A stretch of DNA of 64,000 nucleotides from positions 18,005 through 82,004 of the forward strand of contig MU832211.1 in NCBI GenBank assembly GCA_029204225.1. Direction: 5' to 3'. This stretch comes from Diphasiastrum complanatum. Its lineage: Eukaryota > Streptophyta > Lycopodiopsida > Lycopodiales > Lycopodiaceae. Made by a program: the position numbers and the translations under genes. The stretch's first letter is position 1, and each line of letters starts with the position of its first letter. This document shows, in pieces, positions 25,501-31,753 of this stretch. The notes beneath the pieces are model-generated. The model saw only the letters and a list, made by a program, of their open reading frames with translations. It was not told the origin of the DNA and did not search any database.

Positions 25501-25659
25501 TTGTTATACATAGATATTAGCATGATCAACAATTAGTATAAGACTTCAGTATAAATACAGCATATACCAGAAACTATGCAAGCAAGGTGCAACAGAAACT
25601 GTGTCGTGCCATATACTCAAGCAAATGCTGCACTTAAATGAATCAATATTCTTGGCTGC
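7765..25659 (-). CDS. CHFR: CHFR-like E3 ubiquitin ligase gene, partial, TE-filled introns
   Basis: The gene span is given as one entry. Five exons (8022-8130, 17428-17557, 17689-17775, 25351-25474, 25568-25659) join without stop or phase conflict over 542 nt, which is hard to explain by chance. The introns measure 9,297, 131, 7,575 and 93 bp. The long ones are filled by LINE-A with C1 and the half-LINE, and by G4 with C2. The order RING, helical segment, acidic linker, CRQC, cysteine-rich follows CHFR. The FHA domain and the 3' end are not identified, so the gene may extend beyond this span or be a partial copy. Confidence 0.75.
8022..8130 (-). CDS. CHFR: CHFR-like gene, cysteine-rich exon
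   Basis: After the acceptor TTTAAACAG the exon reads in phase from the donor at 17427: G|AG, then [29 protein letters not shown] and DIDVPQKC. The spacing Y/F-x-C-x5-H-x2-C-x2-C-x2-P-x-P matches the cysteine-rich (zinc-binding) region of CHFR proteins. The donor is likely CAAAA|GTGTAA, but the exon could run on to about 7985. The next zinc-binding segment expected after PQKC was not found. Confidence 0.7.
8408..8473 (+). repeat. (TC)n microsatellite at the 5' end of LINE-A
   Basis: Two TC runs (8408-8441 and about 8456-8473), separated by GCCATAATCTCTTGTT. LINE-A begins directly after the second run with TTGGCAGCGATGG, which matches the 5' end of LINE-D (TTGGCGATGG). No LINE 3' hairpin precedes this tract, so it may be an original genomic target. 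Confidence 0.85.
8894..9640 (+). pseudogene. LINE-A ORF1 (coiled coil, RRM-like, C-terminal domain)
   Basis: Broken frames cover an L1 ORF1-type RNA chaperone. [16 protein letters not shown] forms a coiled coil (about 9200-9245), [14 protein letters not shown] starts the RRM-like core (about 9350) and [10 protein letters not shown] (about 9570) belongs to the C-terminal domain. LINE-E has the closest relative ([26 protein letters not shown]). There are stops near 9121 and 9523 and an indel. In L1 elements this protein coats the element RNA. Confidence 0.8.
9680..10265 (+). pseudogene. LINE-A ORF2 endonuclease, truncated by C1 insertion
   Basis: The N-terminal part of an APE-type endonuclease: GFWNYNGFF (Asn of the first motif), [10 protein letters not shown] (catalytic Glu), [12 protein letters not shown] and [15 protein letters not shown] (D-x-N). 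It matches LINE-C and LINE-D until SEQLL at about 10245, then runs into the copia LTR at 10266. The final SDH motif is missing. Confidence 0.85.
10817..12142 (-). mobile_element. Half-LINE: ORF1 plus 3' UTR, no ORF2
   Basis: On the minus strand: a short TC run at the 5' edge (12130-12142), a 5' region, ORF1 (11985-11013), about 150 bp of 3' UTR, a hairpin at 10844-10857 and a TTTTTCTTTCTTTCTTTC tail (10817-10834). ORF2 is entirely absent, yet both ends are proper LINE ends. This resembles the HAL1 (half-L1) organisation of mammals and would have to be mobilised in trans. It sits inside the C1 LTR. Confidence 0.75.
11013..11985 (-). pseudogene. ORF1 of the half-LINE (L1 ORF1-type)
   Basis: The first frame (11985-11422) has a Pro/Ser-rich N-terminus, a [18 protein letters not shown] segment and a coiled coil ([27 protein letters not shown]). 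The second (11333-11013) has [16 protein letters not shown] (RRM-like core) and [25 protein letters not shown] (C-terminal domain). The ALNVHVRG stretch near 11390 lies in the gap between them. So the whole protein is covered with one or two frame breaks. Confidence 0.85.
12720..12730 (-). promoter_or_regulatory. Polypurine tract of C1
   Basis: The minus strand reads TTAAGGGGGAG directly before the LTR start TGTTGG, marking the 3' LTR junction. The same tract occurs in C2. Confidence 0.85.
12844..13755 (-). pseudogene. C1 reverse transcriptase C-terminal part and RNase H
   Basis: A 303-residue frame starts in the RT palm with [12 protein letters not shown] (FVDD box) and continues through [12 protein letters not shown] and [12 protein letters not shown] to RNase H, with [23 protein letters not shown] and [10 protein letters not shown] supplying the acidic residues. 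The frame ends at NEEVRLQ. The next bases in another frame encode [11 protein letters not shown], the usual copia end, so a frameshift lies at about 12843. Confidence 0.92.
13855..14429 (-). pseudogene. C1 integrase C-terminus and internally deleted RT
   Basis: [18 protein letters not shown] marks the region after the copia integrase core, followed by a Ser/acidic linker. Near 14030 the frame jumps, in a shifted frame, to RT sequence ([20 protein letters not shown] and [10 protein letters not shown]), so about 100 residues at the start of RT are deleted and the frame is shifted. Confidence 0.8.
14572..15093 (-). pseudogene. C1 integrase
   Basis: It begins in the GAG-pre-integrase zinc region (NHASILNMS and [14 protein letters not shown]). 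The catalytic core follows, with [12 protein letters not shown] (D), [12 protein letters not shown] (D) and [17 protein letters not shown] (E). This is the standard copia D,D35E integrase. The frame breaks at 14572 in ESAKCVL. Upstream, LGHVNHAS places the zinc His residues just before the ATG. Confidence 0.9.
15163..15415 (-). pseudogene. C1 protease C-terminal region
   Basis: [11 protein letters not shown] and [20 protein letters not shown] are the conserved region between the copia protease and integrase. The frame stays open to an ATG at 15444, but from about 15415 upward the same DNA encodes LINE sequence on the plus strand, so residues before CTHTIEGEG probably do not belong to copia. 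Confidence 0.85.
15407..16140 (+). pseudogene. LINE-A ORF2 C-terminal region
   Basis: Broken frames encode [48 protein letters not shown] and later [20 protein letters not shown]. These match the same region in LINE-C and LINE-D, including the C-terminal zinc knuckle (C-x2-C...H-x4-C). Several stops and shifts are present. Confidence 0.85.
16429..16442 (+). ncRNA. LINE-A 3' UTR hairpin
   Basis: GTGCCCTTGGGCAC can pair perfectly (GTGCCC/GGGCAC, no or minimal loop; more likely a 5-bp stem with a 4-nt loop). It lies 20 nt before the (TTC)n tail. It is one of nine similar hairpins at LINE 3' ends in this window. Confidence 0.75.
16463..16560 (+). repeat. (TTC)n then (TC)n tail of LINE-A
   Basis: About 12 TTC units (16463-16499) followed by about 30 TC units (to 16560), directly after the LINE-A 3' end. 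Confidence 0.95.
16561..17427. other. Host intron sequence with no recognised gene
   Basis: It lies between the LINE-A tail and the CHFR-like exon at 17428. No coding signal is recognised. A GAACGCG-rich inverted repeat is at 17046-17180. Confidence 0.5.
17046..17180. repeat. Imperfect inverted repeat, about 135 bp
   Basis: CTTAGTTGCCTGTTC at the left (17045-17059) pairs with GAACGGGCAACTAAG at the right (17165-17179). The right arm carries nested palindromes such as GAACGCGTTC. It could be a small MITE-like remnant or a chance foldback. No flanking duplication was recognised. Confidence 0.4.
17428..17557 (-). CDS. CHFR: CHFR-like gene, acidic-linker and CRQC exon
   Basis: After acceptor CTTTTTCAG the exon reads [12 protein letters not shown], then an acidic stretch ([12 protein letters not shown]) and [12 protein letters not shown], ending AATG|GTAAGT, a near-perfect donor. 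Vertebrate CHFR also has an acidic Ser-rich linker followed by VVCRQC at this point, the first pair of zinc ligands of its cysteine-rich region. It is 130 nt long and leaves phase 1, which fits the exon at 8130. Confidence 0.8.
17689..17775 (-). CDS. CHFR: CHFR-like gene, post-RING exon
   Basis: An 87-nt exon of 29 codons, [15 protein letters not shown]...AAMIKSDF, phase 0 at both ends. The acceptor is CTGGCAG and the donor GTATGT. It continues NHTLCNLVE from the RING exon as in CHFR proteins, where the RING is followed by a short helical segment (N-L-V-E-x-[IY]-L). The intron to the RING exon is 7,575 bp and holds copia C2 and gypsy G4. Confidence 0.8.
17880..18439. other. Host intron sequence, nothing recognised
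   Basis: No motif or credible reading frame on either strand. The frames present lack homology that I can recognise. Confidence 0.5.
18440..19374 (+). pseudogene. Gypsy G4: strongly decayed integrase to C-terminus
   Basis: No long frame remains, but in order one can read, across stops and shifts, [39 protein letters not shown] and [16 protein letters not shown]. These are the core and C-terminal parts of a gypsy integrase, closely related to G5. The polypurine region before the LTR is eroded (GGAGGAGGAGAAAA). Confidence 0.7.
19375..19827 (+). repeat. LTR of the G5 family, diverged (G4)
   Basis: It starts TGTTACATACCCATAAA, like the LTRs at 30668 and 31717 (TGTTACGTACCCATAAA), and shares GCCACATGTCAATA and AGATGACCCCAC further in. 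It ends near GATGGGTGTTATCA. It is followed by TATCAAAGCACTTC, which resembles the iMet primer site plus adjacent bases. Confidence 0.65.
19929..20331 (-). repeat. 3' LTR of copia C2
   Basis: This 403-bp LTR has TGTTAGAAT...ATTCTAACA termini, a 9-bp inverted repeat. A TATA box (CTATAAGAG on the minus strand) lies at about 20102-20110. The edge at 20331 abuts the polypurine tract. It shares ACTCACACAAAACACC-like sequence with the C3 LTR. Confidence 0.85.
20332..20342 (-). promoter_or_regulatory. Polypurine tract of C2
   Basis: The minus strand reads TTAAGGGGGAG directly before the LTR start. Confidence 0.85.
20600..21290 (-). pseudogene. C2 RT C-terminal part and RNase H
   Basis: Upstream of the ATG at 21166 the palm motif [13 protein letters not shown] is readable at about 21245-21290. 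The frame continues with [31 protein letters not shown] and [12 protein letters not shown] of RNase H. After [10 protein letters not shown] the frame shifts, and [15 protein letters not shown]-like sequence is found in another frame to about 20600. Confidence 0.88.
21296..22095 (-). pseudogene. C2 linker and reverse transcriptase N-terminal part
   Basis: Two frames joined near 21580. The first has [36 protein letters not shown] and [20 protein letters not shown]; the second has [20 protein letters not shown] and [13 protein letters not shown]. These are the classic copia RT motifs. A single indel at the join and a stop at 21296 break it. Confidence 0.92.
22144..23100 (-). pseudogene. C2 integrase
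   Basis: [17 protein letters not shown] and ICEECVKAS form the zinc region (23100-22858, frame then lost). In a shifted frame the core shows SDKGDEFIS (about 22690) and [19 protein letters not shown] (about 22560). The C-terminal part [14 protein letters not shown] and [13 protein letters not shown] follows to 22144. Several frameshifts and a stop in the core are present. Confidence 0.88.
23291..23388. repeat. 50-bp tandem duplication in C2
   Basis: TACAAG...ATTCTATAAT...TTTTGGGTTCCACCTCTT occurs twice in tandem (23291-23340 and 23341-23388) with a few differences. It lies in the protease to integrase region of C2 and disrupts the frame. Confidence 0.85.
23714..24218 (-). pseudogene. C2 gag C-terminal part and zinc knuckle
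   Basis: [31 protein letters not shown] and [15 protein letters not shown] are the UBN2-type gag of plant copia. A CCHC knuckle, [14 protein letters not shown], is readable in another frame at about 23820-23860, then [11 protein letters not shown] of the protease at about 23680. The gag N-terminus is missing beyond 24220. Confidence 0.88.
24221..25350. other. Host intron sequence, nothing recognised
   Basis: About 1.1 kb between the truncated C2 and the RING exon. No transposon or coding motif recognised. Confidence 0.5.
25351..25474 (-). CDS. CHFR: CHFR-like gene, RING finger exon 2
   Basis: After acceptor GTTGTGTCAG the exon continues the codon split at 25568 (TG|T) and reads [37 protein letters not shown] and NLVE, ending GAG|GTATGC. 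It supplies the last RING ligands (C of NSC; CPQC). [10 protein letters not shown] matches the conserved N-H-x-L-x-N-[LI]-[VE]-E after the CHFR RING. It is 124 nt, flanked by a 93-bp intron above and the 7.6 kb intron below. Confidence 0.88.
25568..25659 (-). CDS. CHFR: CHFR-like gene, RING finger exon 1
   Basis: After acceptor TTCTTGCAG the 92-nt exon reads [20 protein letters not shown] and [11 protein letters not shown], ending CTG|GTATAT. Together with the next exon it makes a C3HC4 RING: CSIC, CLH, FCNSC and CPQC. W-H-D-x-V-[ST]-V-x-P-C-L-H is typical of CHFR, a nuclear E3 ubiquitin ligase with FHA, RING and cysteine-rich domains that acts in a mitotic checkpoint in animals; its plant role is less defined. 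The FHA exons must lie further right. Confidence 0.88.
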
Positions 25660-25879
25660 CTGCAAGAACAAAAGCACTTCTACTTAGTTTATCCTTGTTC
25701 TGTTTTAACAAGTGCCACAATAGATGTGTCTGCCTGCACAGTTGCTACAACAACAAAGCATCAGATAAATATATGCAACAAGGCTTTTAACATACATTGA
25801 GCAAATTCCAATACGGAAATTGGGATATTTTTGTTTGTTTTGGGCTATTGAAGAAAGAAAGCTTTATTAACGTCTTTTA

Positions 25880-25893
25880 ATGCCAGAAGGCAT
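25880..25893 (-). ncRNA. LINE-H 3' UTR hairpin
   Basis: ATGCCAGAAGGCAT on the plus strand (its reverse complement in the LINE RNA) folds into an ATGCC/GGCAT stem, followed in the LINE sense by AAAAGACGTTAATAAAG and the tail. Confidence 0.75.
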
Positions 25894-26358
25894 ATAAGAT
25901 CAAGCAAGTACATCTCAAGTATGATAAATACTAAAAGGAGCATATAAATGTCTCCATAAACAAAGTACTACTAGATAAAATGATTAGCCTATCAAGACTA
26001 GACAAAATCTCTACTCTGCTGGGGTCTCGTGTAGCAGCAATTGTACAATAACCGTCAGAACTGTATGATAGATCGTGGACCACTGCTGAAGAAAGTAAGG
26101 ATAGATGAAGATGAAGATGCAGGTACTGAAGAGGGAACATTGGGCCTATGCACGTGAGCTCTATCTCTGCAAAGTCTCCTGGTAGCCATAACATGTGGTC
26201 TAGTAGCAATACACTGTCGGCGATCATGGTGAAGATCCCAAGAAGGGATATATGACTCATCCTATGACAAAAAAACCAGCCTAATGTCTACTCTAGAACG
26301 TCTCCTAGACAAAAAGGAGGTGATCTGGGTCTGCTGGGAGACGGTATCCATACTCATC

Positions 26359-26456
26359 TCACTGACAAATATTTCTACGGAGCAAGAACATCTCATGCAG
26401 CATCAATCCTGCACACCGAGGGTCAACATATGAAATGAGTGAGCGGAGTGTAACTG
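26359..26456 (-). pseudogene. LINE-H ORF2 extreme C-terminus
   Basis: VTLRSLISYVDPRCAGLMLH and EMFLLRRNICQ match LINE-B and LINE-D (SALISYEDSRCVALMIREM). The open frame continues to the right into the G5 LTR (to 26571), a chimeric artefact. Confidence 0.8.
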
Positions 26457-26805
26457 TGTTAGAATCCCCATTGTCAATCCGGTCATTGCTAAAGCATAAA
26501 CAGGTGACGAACGCTACGTTACCGCCCAACCATGCAGGTACTACCCCCTCACCCTTGTGCACTGGAGCCATAGACGACCATCAAGCAAGCTTGGATCTCC
26601 GATTAAGCCATGGTGTCCCATACCACCATACCTTACCCTTGACCCTCGCCTAAACCTACATCCTGAGGCCAAGATAAACATCTTGACCTGACCACCAGTG
26701 GAAGAGCTCTTCATTCTCTAGGAGATAATAAATGATAAGCTCATGGAGATCCACCTCTATATACATAGTCCAGGTGTCATCTCCGACCATAGGAGTCATG
26801 CATGG
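26457..26805 (-). repeat. 3' LTR of G5, first part deleted
   Basis: It matches the last two thirds of the LTR at 31191-31717 and ends ATTCTAACA (minus strand) at 26457. At about 26800 it joins integrase coding sequence directly, so a deletion removed the integrase core through the LTR start. Confidence 0.85.
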
Positions 26806-27122
26806 CTTTCCAAGGGATGTAGAAGCCCCGCAACTTTGAGTCTTTCTGCTTCATTTTGCTGGCATTGTTCACAACCTTGAACGTATGCCTCGACATGACC
26901 TTTCATTTTAGGCCAGAAGAAATTTTGCCCGACAAGGTCAAGTGTCCTCTTCTGTATGCCTAGGTTACCAGCACAAGGGATGTGATGACACTGCTGCAAG
27001 ATTTGGGCGCGCAAGACCTTCCTATCCGGCACAAAAACCTTTCCCTTACGGAAAAGCAGGCCATTCCTTATGGAATAGTCTTCAAGTATCTTGTCATTTC
27101 GGGATTGCTTGGGATCCTGCAT
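26796..27122 (-). pseudogene. G5 integrase zinc-binding domain
   Basis: FVPDRKVLRAQILQQCH, LGIQKRTLDLVGQNFFWPKM and CEQCQQNEAERLKVAGLLHP carry the HHCC zinc-binding module of gypsy integrases. The core is missing because the sequence enters the LTR at 26805. The upstream end is cut by the solo LTR at 27124. Confidence 0.9.
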
Positions 27123-27123
27123 C

Positions 27124-27540
27124 AGTTATGGACTCGGCTCATTACATTCGCCGCGTCCATTTACATTTACAGTTACTTTACTTTATGCATAAGCAGGCCT
27201 TGGGCCCTTTTTTATTCATTAGTGACATTCAGACTATATGGTTGGCCTTTGGCCTTATTATTCATTATTAGGCCATTTGGACATATTACTGGAAAGTGGG
27301 GGCCTTCTTGGAGGGCGCACTATTATCCCTCCCAGTTGGGCCCTAGCCACTGGAAGCTTCCTTTAGGGCTTCCTATTGGCTATAAGTAGGGAAACTGTGT
27401 CATTTGTCATTCAGCTGATGATATTGATCTCTCTCTTTAGCCTCCTCAATCTCTCTCTTTCCTGCTTTCTAGGGTTAAGTCTTGCTTATGTGATGCTTTC
27501 ATAGCTTAATTCTAGATCAGCTGTGGCTCTATTCGTAACT
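27124..27540 (+). repeat. Solo LTR (G3 family) with GCATC target duplication
   Basis: A 417-bp LTR starts AGTTATGGACTCGG and ends ATTCGTAACT. The flanks are GCATC (27119-27123) and GCATC (27541-27545), a perfect 5-bp target duplication in the G5 pol sequence. A TATA box (TATAAGTA) is at 27381-27388. No internal sequence is present, so it is a solo LTR left by LTR-LTR recombination. Confidence 0.92.
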
Positions 27541-27544
27541 GCAT

Positions 27545-28418
27545 CCCAAGGTCATCACTAGATCTAAAATTTCCTATCAGGACATCTAGCCAGATGCGAC
27601 CAAAAAACCCATCGGTTCGACAAAGATCCCGAAGTGAAAGATACAAATCAAATTGGATCTCAGCAAAGCATAACTGATTAATCTCTCCAATCCGACTCGA
27701 GGCATCGGCAACGCAGTTCGACGTACCTTTACGATACTTAATATCAAACACAAACTCCTAAATGAGTTCCGACCATCTAGCCTTACGGCCACGAAGGTCC
27801 TTGGCATCACAAATGTACTTAAGGGATTGGTGATCAGTCATCACCATAAATCTGGAACCATAAAGATAATGCTTCCAGATTTTTAACGCGTGAATGACTG
27901 CAAAAAGCTCCTTCTCATAAGTAGAATACCTCGTCCAGCTTCTTGCTTTCAAAAGCAACTGGTCTACCATCTTGTTAAAGGGCCGTAGAAACATAGTGCT
28001 TGAGGATCTCAAATCTCTCATGCATTTCATCAGTCCATGTTATCAATGAACTTTCTATATGGCTACACTTTTGTTTCACCCCCTTAAGAGCATTCGTTAA
28101 GGGCAATGCTATTAAGGCATAGTCCAAAATGAACTTATGAAAAAATCCTGTGAAGCCCAAAAAGGATTTCACATCACGAATTGTCTGAGGTCTCGGCCAT
28201 TCTCGTACCTTACGGAGTTTGTCATAATCGATTTCAAGACCTTTATCATATATGACATGGACCAGGTATTTGAGTTTAGTTTGCAAGAACTCACATTTCG
28301 ACTCCTTAGCAGGGAGCTTTTCTTGTCTTAGAAGATCCAAGACAATACGAAGATGCTCTTCATGCTCCTCAAGGGTTTGACAATAAATTAATATTGTCGT
28401 CCAAATACACCACCACAA
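27545..28418 (-). pseudogene. G5 RT thumb/connection and RNase H
   Basis: SKCEFLQTKLKYLVHVI and VKSFLGFTGFFHKFI lie in the RT end. RYSTYEKELFAVIHALKIWK and FMVMTDHQSLKYI are RNase H, and FDIKYRKGTSNCVADASSRI closes it. At least three frames are used, so frameshifts near 28000 and 27755 are needed. The D-A-S motif at the RNase H start is lost in a damaged stretch. Confidence 0.88.
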
Positions 28419-28980
28419 ACTTTTCCAGAGATGGACGAAGAATATCGTTCATCATCTGCTGGAAAGTGGCAGGTGCATTCGTGAGTCCAAAAGGTAACAC
28501 TAAAAACTCATAATGGTCGTACTTGGATCGAAATCCAGTCTTAGGAACATCTTCGTTCCTAATCCTTATCTGATGGTATCCTGATCTAAGGTCAATCTTG
28601 GAGGAATACTTAGCTCCATTCAGACGGTCCATAAGATCATCCATCCTAGGTAAGGGATATTTGTTCTTGATGGTTAAATCATTTAACTTTTTAAAGTCAC
28701 CACACAAACGTGTGCCGCCATCCTTTTTATTAACTAAGAGGATTGGTGCTCCCCAAGGGGACTTACTAGGCCGAATATGGCCCATCCTAAGAAGTTCTTG
28801 TAACTGCCTAGAAATTTCATCCTCTTCCTTGATGCTAACCCTGTATGGAAAAAGAGATACAGGTTGGCTTCCAAGAAGCAACTCTTTGGGGAGGTAGGCC
28901 ATCAGGAAGTTTATCAGGAAAAACATCGCTATACTCTTGCCTAAGTTTGTTAAATATCCTTCCTTCAAGTGAATTAACAC
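28369..28980 (-). pseudogene. G5 reverse transcriptase core
   Basis: [77 protein letters not shown] and [13 protein letters not shown] give RT motifs from the fingers to the YLDD box. The frame is open over these motifs and ends just after YLDD. The region before 28980 is in other frames. Confidence 0.93.
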
Positions 28981-29341
28981 CTAAGGGATTATTTAAAGGC
29001 ACATTCAAACTCAAATAAATCAATATTTAGACTCTAGACTGCATGGTCATCCACGTAGACTTCATCTTTTAAAAAGCAAAGATAAACTTTATTAACAAAG
29101 TCTTTCAAATATTCAACAACTTCTAAGGCAGAACCATAGGATCAAAAGGCCTATTTACATCACCTTTTAGTTCAACCAACGAGCCCTTATGGAAAAAGGA
29201 AATACTATGTGTAACATAATCCTTTCTTAGAGACTCATTTTTAGAGTAAAACCACTCCTTTCCTAAGATTATGTCTATGCTATCCAAATTCATTATATGA
29301 AAATCCAGCGGTTCAACATAATCTTGAATCTTAAGCGGCAA
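28981..29341 (-). pseudogene. G5 protease C-terminal part and protease-RT linker
   Basis: MNLDSIDIILGKEWFYS and SISFFHKGSLVELKGD are the typical end of the gypsy protease. G6 has MHLDRIDIVLGRDWLYS in the same place. A frame break separates it from the active-site part upstream and from RT. Confidence 0.85.
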
Positions 29342-29960
29342 CTGAGGAACAAGCTGGTCCCAAGCTTTGCCGATCTTCCCCCGATGCCATTTTCACCATA
29401 TACAGGTGATTACTTGACGCAGAGGCCGCCTTGAGCTTTTGCATCAGTTTAGCATTTATAAAGTTATGTGTGGATCCATCACCAAAAAGAACAGTCACAT
29501 CTTGGCGTCCTACGATTCCATTCATACGAATGAGATCGTGCGGACCAAAAACAGCTGTATTAAAGCAACAATTCTCACAACTAGTACCATCCTTAAAGGA
29601 TAAATCAACAAAAGAAATACTAGAATTACCTGGCACTTTAAAGGATTTAGGTTGCCCGCCAGATTTCTTTTGCTTTTTCTTCGGGTAATCTTTTGAAAGA
29701 TGCCCCTTCTCCATACAGGAGCAGCACAAGCCACCAGCTCTTGCCTTGTCATAATCTGCATGATCCAACTTGACGGGCTTTTTCCCGCCCTAGGAACTGG
29801 TGTTCGTCTTGTCTTTGCCCCGCTTCTTCAAAAATTTCTTTTCTGTTTGTTCTACCTTGAGCAAACTTTGCTCCTTCTGGGAGGCAAAATGGGTGTCATC
29901 GAAGATTTTCACAAAGTGAACTGCATCCTCGATGGTTTGCGGTTGGTTACGCCGCACTTC
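29331..29960 (-). pseudogene. G5 gag C-terminus, zinc knuckle and protease active site
   Basis: EVRRNQPQTIEDAVHFVKIF is the gag end (about 29955-29890). The knuckle reads CCSCMEKGHLSKDY, where the last cysteine is replaced by tyrosine. The protease follows with LFGDGSTHNFINA (DGSTHN active site). A TAG interrupts the frame at about 29791. Gag sequence beyond 29960 is replaced by the inverted piece. Confidence 0.88.
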
Positions 29961-30611
29961 TAGCTGAAATTGTTAGTGATCGTGACTCCAAATTCACTGG
30001 CAAGCTCTGGCAATCAGTATTTGAAAAACTTGAAACAACCCTTAGTCTTAGTTCTTCGGATCACCCAGGATCTGATGGGCAGACAGAACGTGTTAACCAG
30101 ACATTGGAAGATATGCTTAGAGCATATGTTTCTCACCGACAGTTTGATTGGGAAAAGTATCTTCCAATAGTTTTGTTCACGCACAATAGTGCTAAGCATT
30201 ATGCCACCGGATTCAGTCCTTTTATGCTGATAGATGGCTTTCAGCCGCGTTCTCCAGTTTCAGTTGGACTCAAAGAAAGTACTTCGGACGGGAAAATGCC
30301 ATAAGCTATCTCCTCGTTACAGCGGACCTTATAAGGTTGTAAAAAAAATCAACCTGGTCGCTTATCAACTAGATCTTCCGATTCGGGTTGGGGTTCATCC
30401 TGTTTTCCATGTAAGTCGTTTAGAGGAACGACTTAGTAGGAAGGATTCCCTAATTCTGGAAGGTGAACTGGTTGAGTTAGAGGATCTATCTACCTTCGTT
30501 CCTAACGTACCTGAAAAAGTGGTTGACATTCGTCGTCACCAATTGAGAAACCGTCTGGTTTCTAGATTTCTTGTACGTTTGAAAACACGTGGGAGAGAAA
30601 AGACTATTTAA
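29961..30611 (+). pseudogene. G5 inverted piece: integrase core end and C-terminus
   Basis: It starts at AEIVSDRDSKFTGKLW (second D of the triad), then DGQTERVNQTLEDMLRAYV (E), [29 protein letters not shown] and [14 protein letters not shown]. It ends in a degraded chromodomain-type region at TAA 30609. A frameshift lies near 30300. It contains just the pol part missing from the minus-strand piece. Confidence 0.88.
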
Positions 30612-30652
30612 GACTGAACTTCCCTGGTTTGCTCCCTTTAGGAAGAGACTCT

Positions 30653-30667
30653 TAAAGGGGGAGGGAA
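30653..30667 (+). promoter_or_regulatory. Polypurine tract of the inverted G5 piece
   Basis: TTAAAGGGGGAGGGAA lies directly before the LTR start TGTTACG at 30668, matching the tract of G2. Confidence 0.88.
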
Positions 30668-31183
30668 TGTTACGTACCCATAAAGGCACGCAATAGGTAA
30701 CTTCAGGTGATGGTCTCATTTATGGGATGGAACGCTGATCTGGAGTTATAGGTCTTTTGGATGCCACGTGTCAATGTCTTATTGGCGCACGGTGACTCTT
30801 TGTTATGGACCCGCGTCGGGGTGCACAACTGCCGCGTGTCGATGGTCATGCGTGACTCCTATGGTCAGAGATGACCCCACATAGACTATGTATATAGAGG
30901 TGGATCTCCATGAGCTTATCATTCATTCTCTCCTGGAGAATGAAGAGCTCTTTTACTGGTGGTCAGGTCAGGACGATTATCTAGGCCTCAGGACGTAGGT
31001 AGGCGAGGGTCGAGGGTAAGGCATGGTGGTATGGGACACCATGGCTTATCGGAGATCCAAGCTTGCTCGATGGTCGTCTATGGCTCCAGTGCACAAGGGT
31101 GAGGGGGTAGTACCTGTATGGTTGGGCGGTAACGTAGCGTTCGTCACCTGTTTATGCTTTAGCAATGACCGGATCGACAATGG
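30668..31183 (+). repeat. Plus-strand LTR of G5, last bases missing
   Basis: It starts TGTTACGTACCCATAAAGG, has a TATA box (GTATATAG) at about 30889-30896, and matches the minus LTR at 31191-31717 base by base over more than 500 bp with scattered differences. It stops at GACAATGG, about 12 bp before the expected ATTCTAACA end. Confidence 0.9.
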
Positions 31184-31190
31184 CACCAAA

Positions 31191-31717
31191 TGTTAGAATC
31201 CCCATCGTCAATCCGGTCATTGCTAAAGCACAAACAGGTGACAAATGCCACGTTACCACCCAACCATAGAGGTACTGCCACCTCACCCTTTTGCATTGGA
31301 GCCATAGACCACCATCAAGCAAGCTCGGATTTCCGATAAGCCATGGTGTCCCATACCACCATGCCTTACCCTCGACCCTCGCCTACCTACATCCTGAGGC
31401 CTAGATAATCGTCCTAACCTGACCACCAGTAAAAAAGCTCTTCATTCTCCAGGAGAGAATGAATGATAAGCTCATGGAGATCCACCTCTATATACATAGT
31501 CTAGGTGGGGTCATCTCCGACCATAGGAGTCACGCATGACCATCGACACGCGGCAGTTGTGCACCCCGACGCGGGTCCATAACAAAGAGTCACCGTGTGC
31601 CAATAAGACATTGACACGTGGCATCCAAAAGACCTATAACTCCAGATCAGCGTTCCATCCCATAAATGAGACCATCACCTCAAGTTACCTATTGCGTGCC
31701 TTTATGGGTACGTAACA
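31191..31717 (-). repeat. Minus-strand 5' LTR of G5
   Basis: This 527-bp LTR has TGTTA...TAACA termini. On its inner side it is followed (minus strand) by TTTGGT, the first bases of the usual TTTGGTATCAG primer region, and then immediately by the inverted end of the other LTR. Outer flank CAGTC. Confidence 0.9.
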
Positions 31718-31753
31718 GACTGGAGAATCACTGAATAGACAATCATAGCATCC

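Larger units (their letters stand above)
26457..31717 (-). mobile_element. Ty3/gypsy element G5, rearranged, inserted in LINE-H
   Basis: The outer ends are a truncated 3' LTR (26457-26805) and a full 5' LTR (31191-31717), both minus, with a CAGTY target duplication in LINE-H. Inside, gag end, protease, RT, RNase H and the zinc domain of integrase run on the minus strand (29960-26796). The remaining integrase and another LTR run on the plus strand (29961-31183). The plus piece supplies just what the minus piece lacks, so one element with an internal inversion is likely. A solo LTR of the G3 family is inserted at 27124-27540. Confidence 0.8.

Noticed and set aside
31184-31200. A different tRNA primer site (TGGTGCC...) next to the minus G5 LTR
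   Set aside because: Only TTTGGT fits the primer region; the following bases are the inverted end of the other LTR, so the match comes from the junction.
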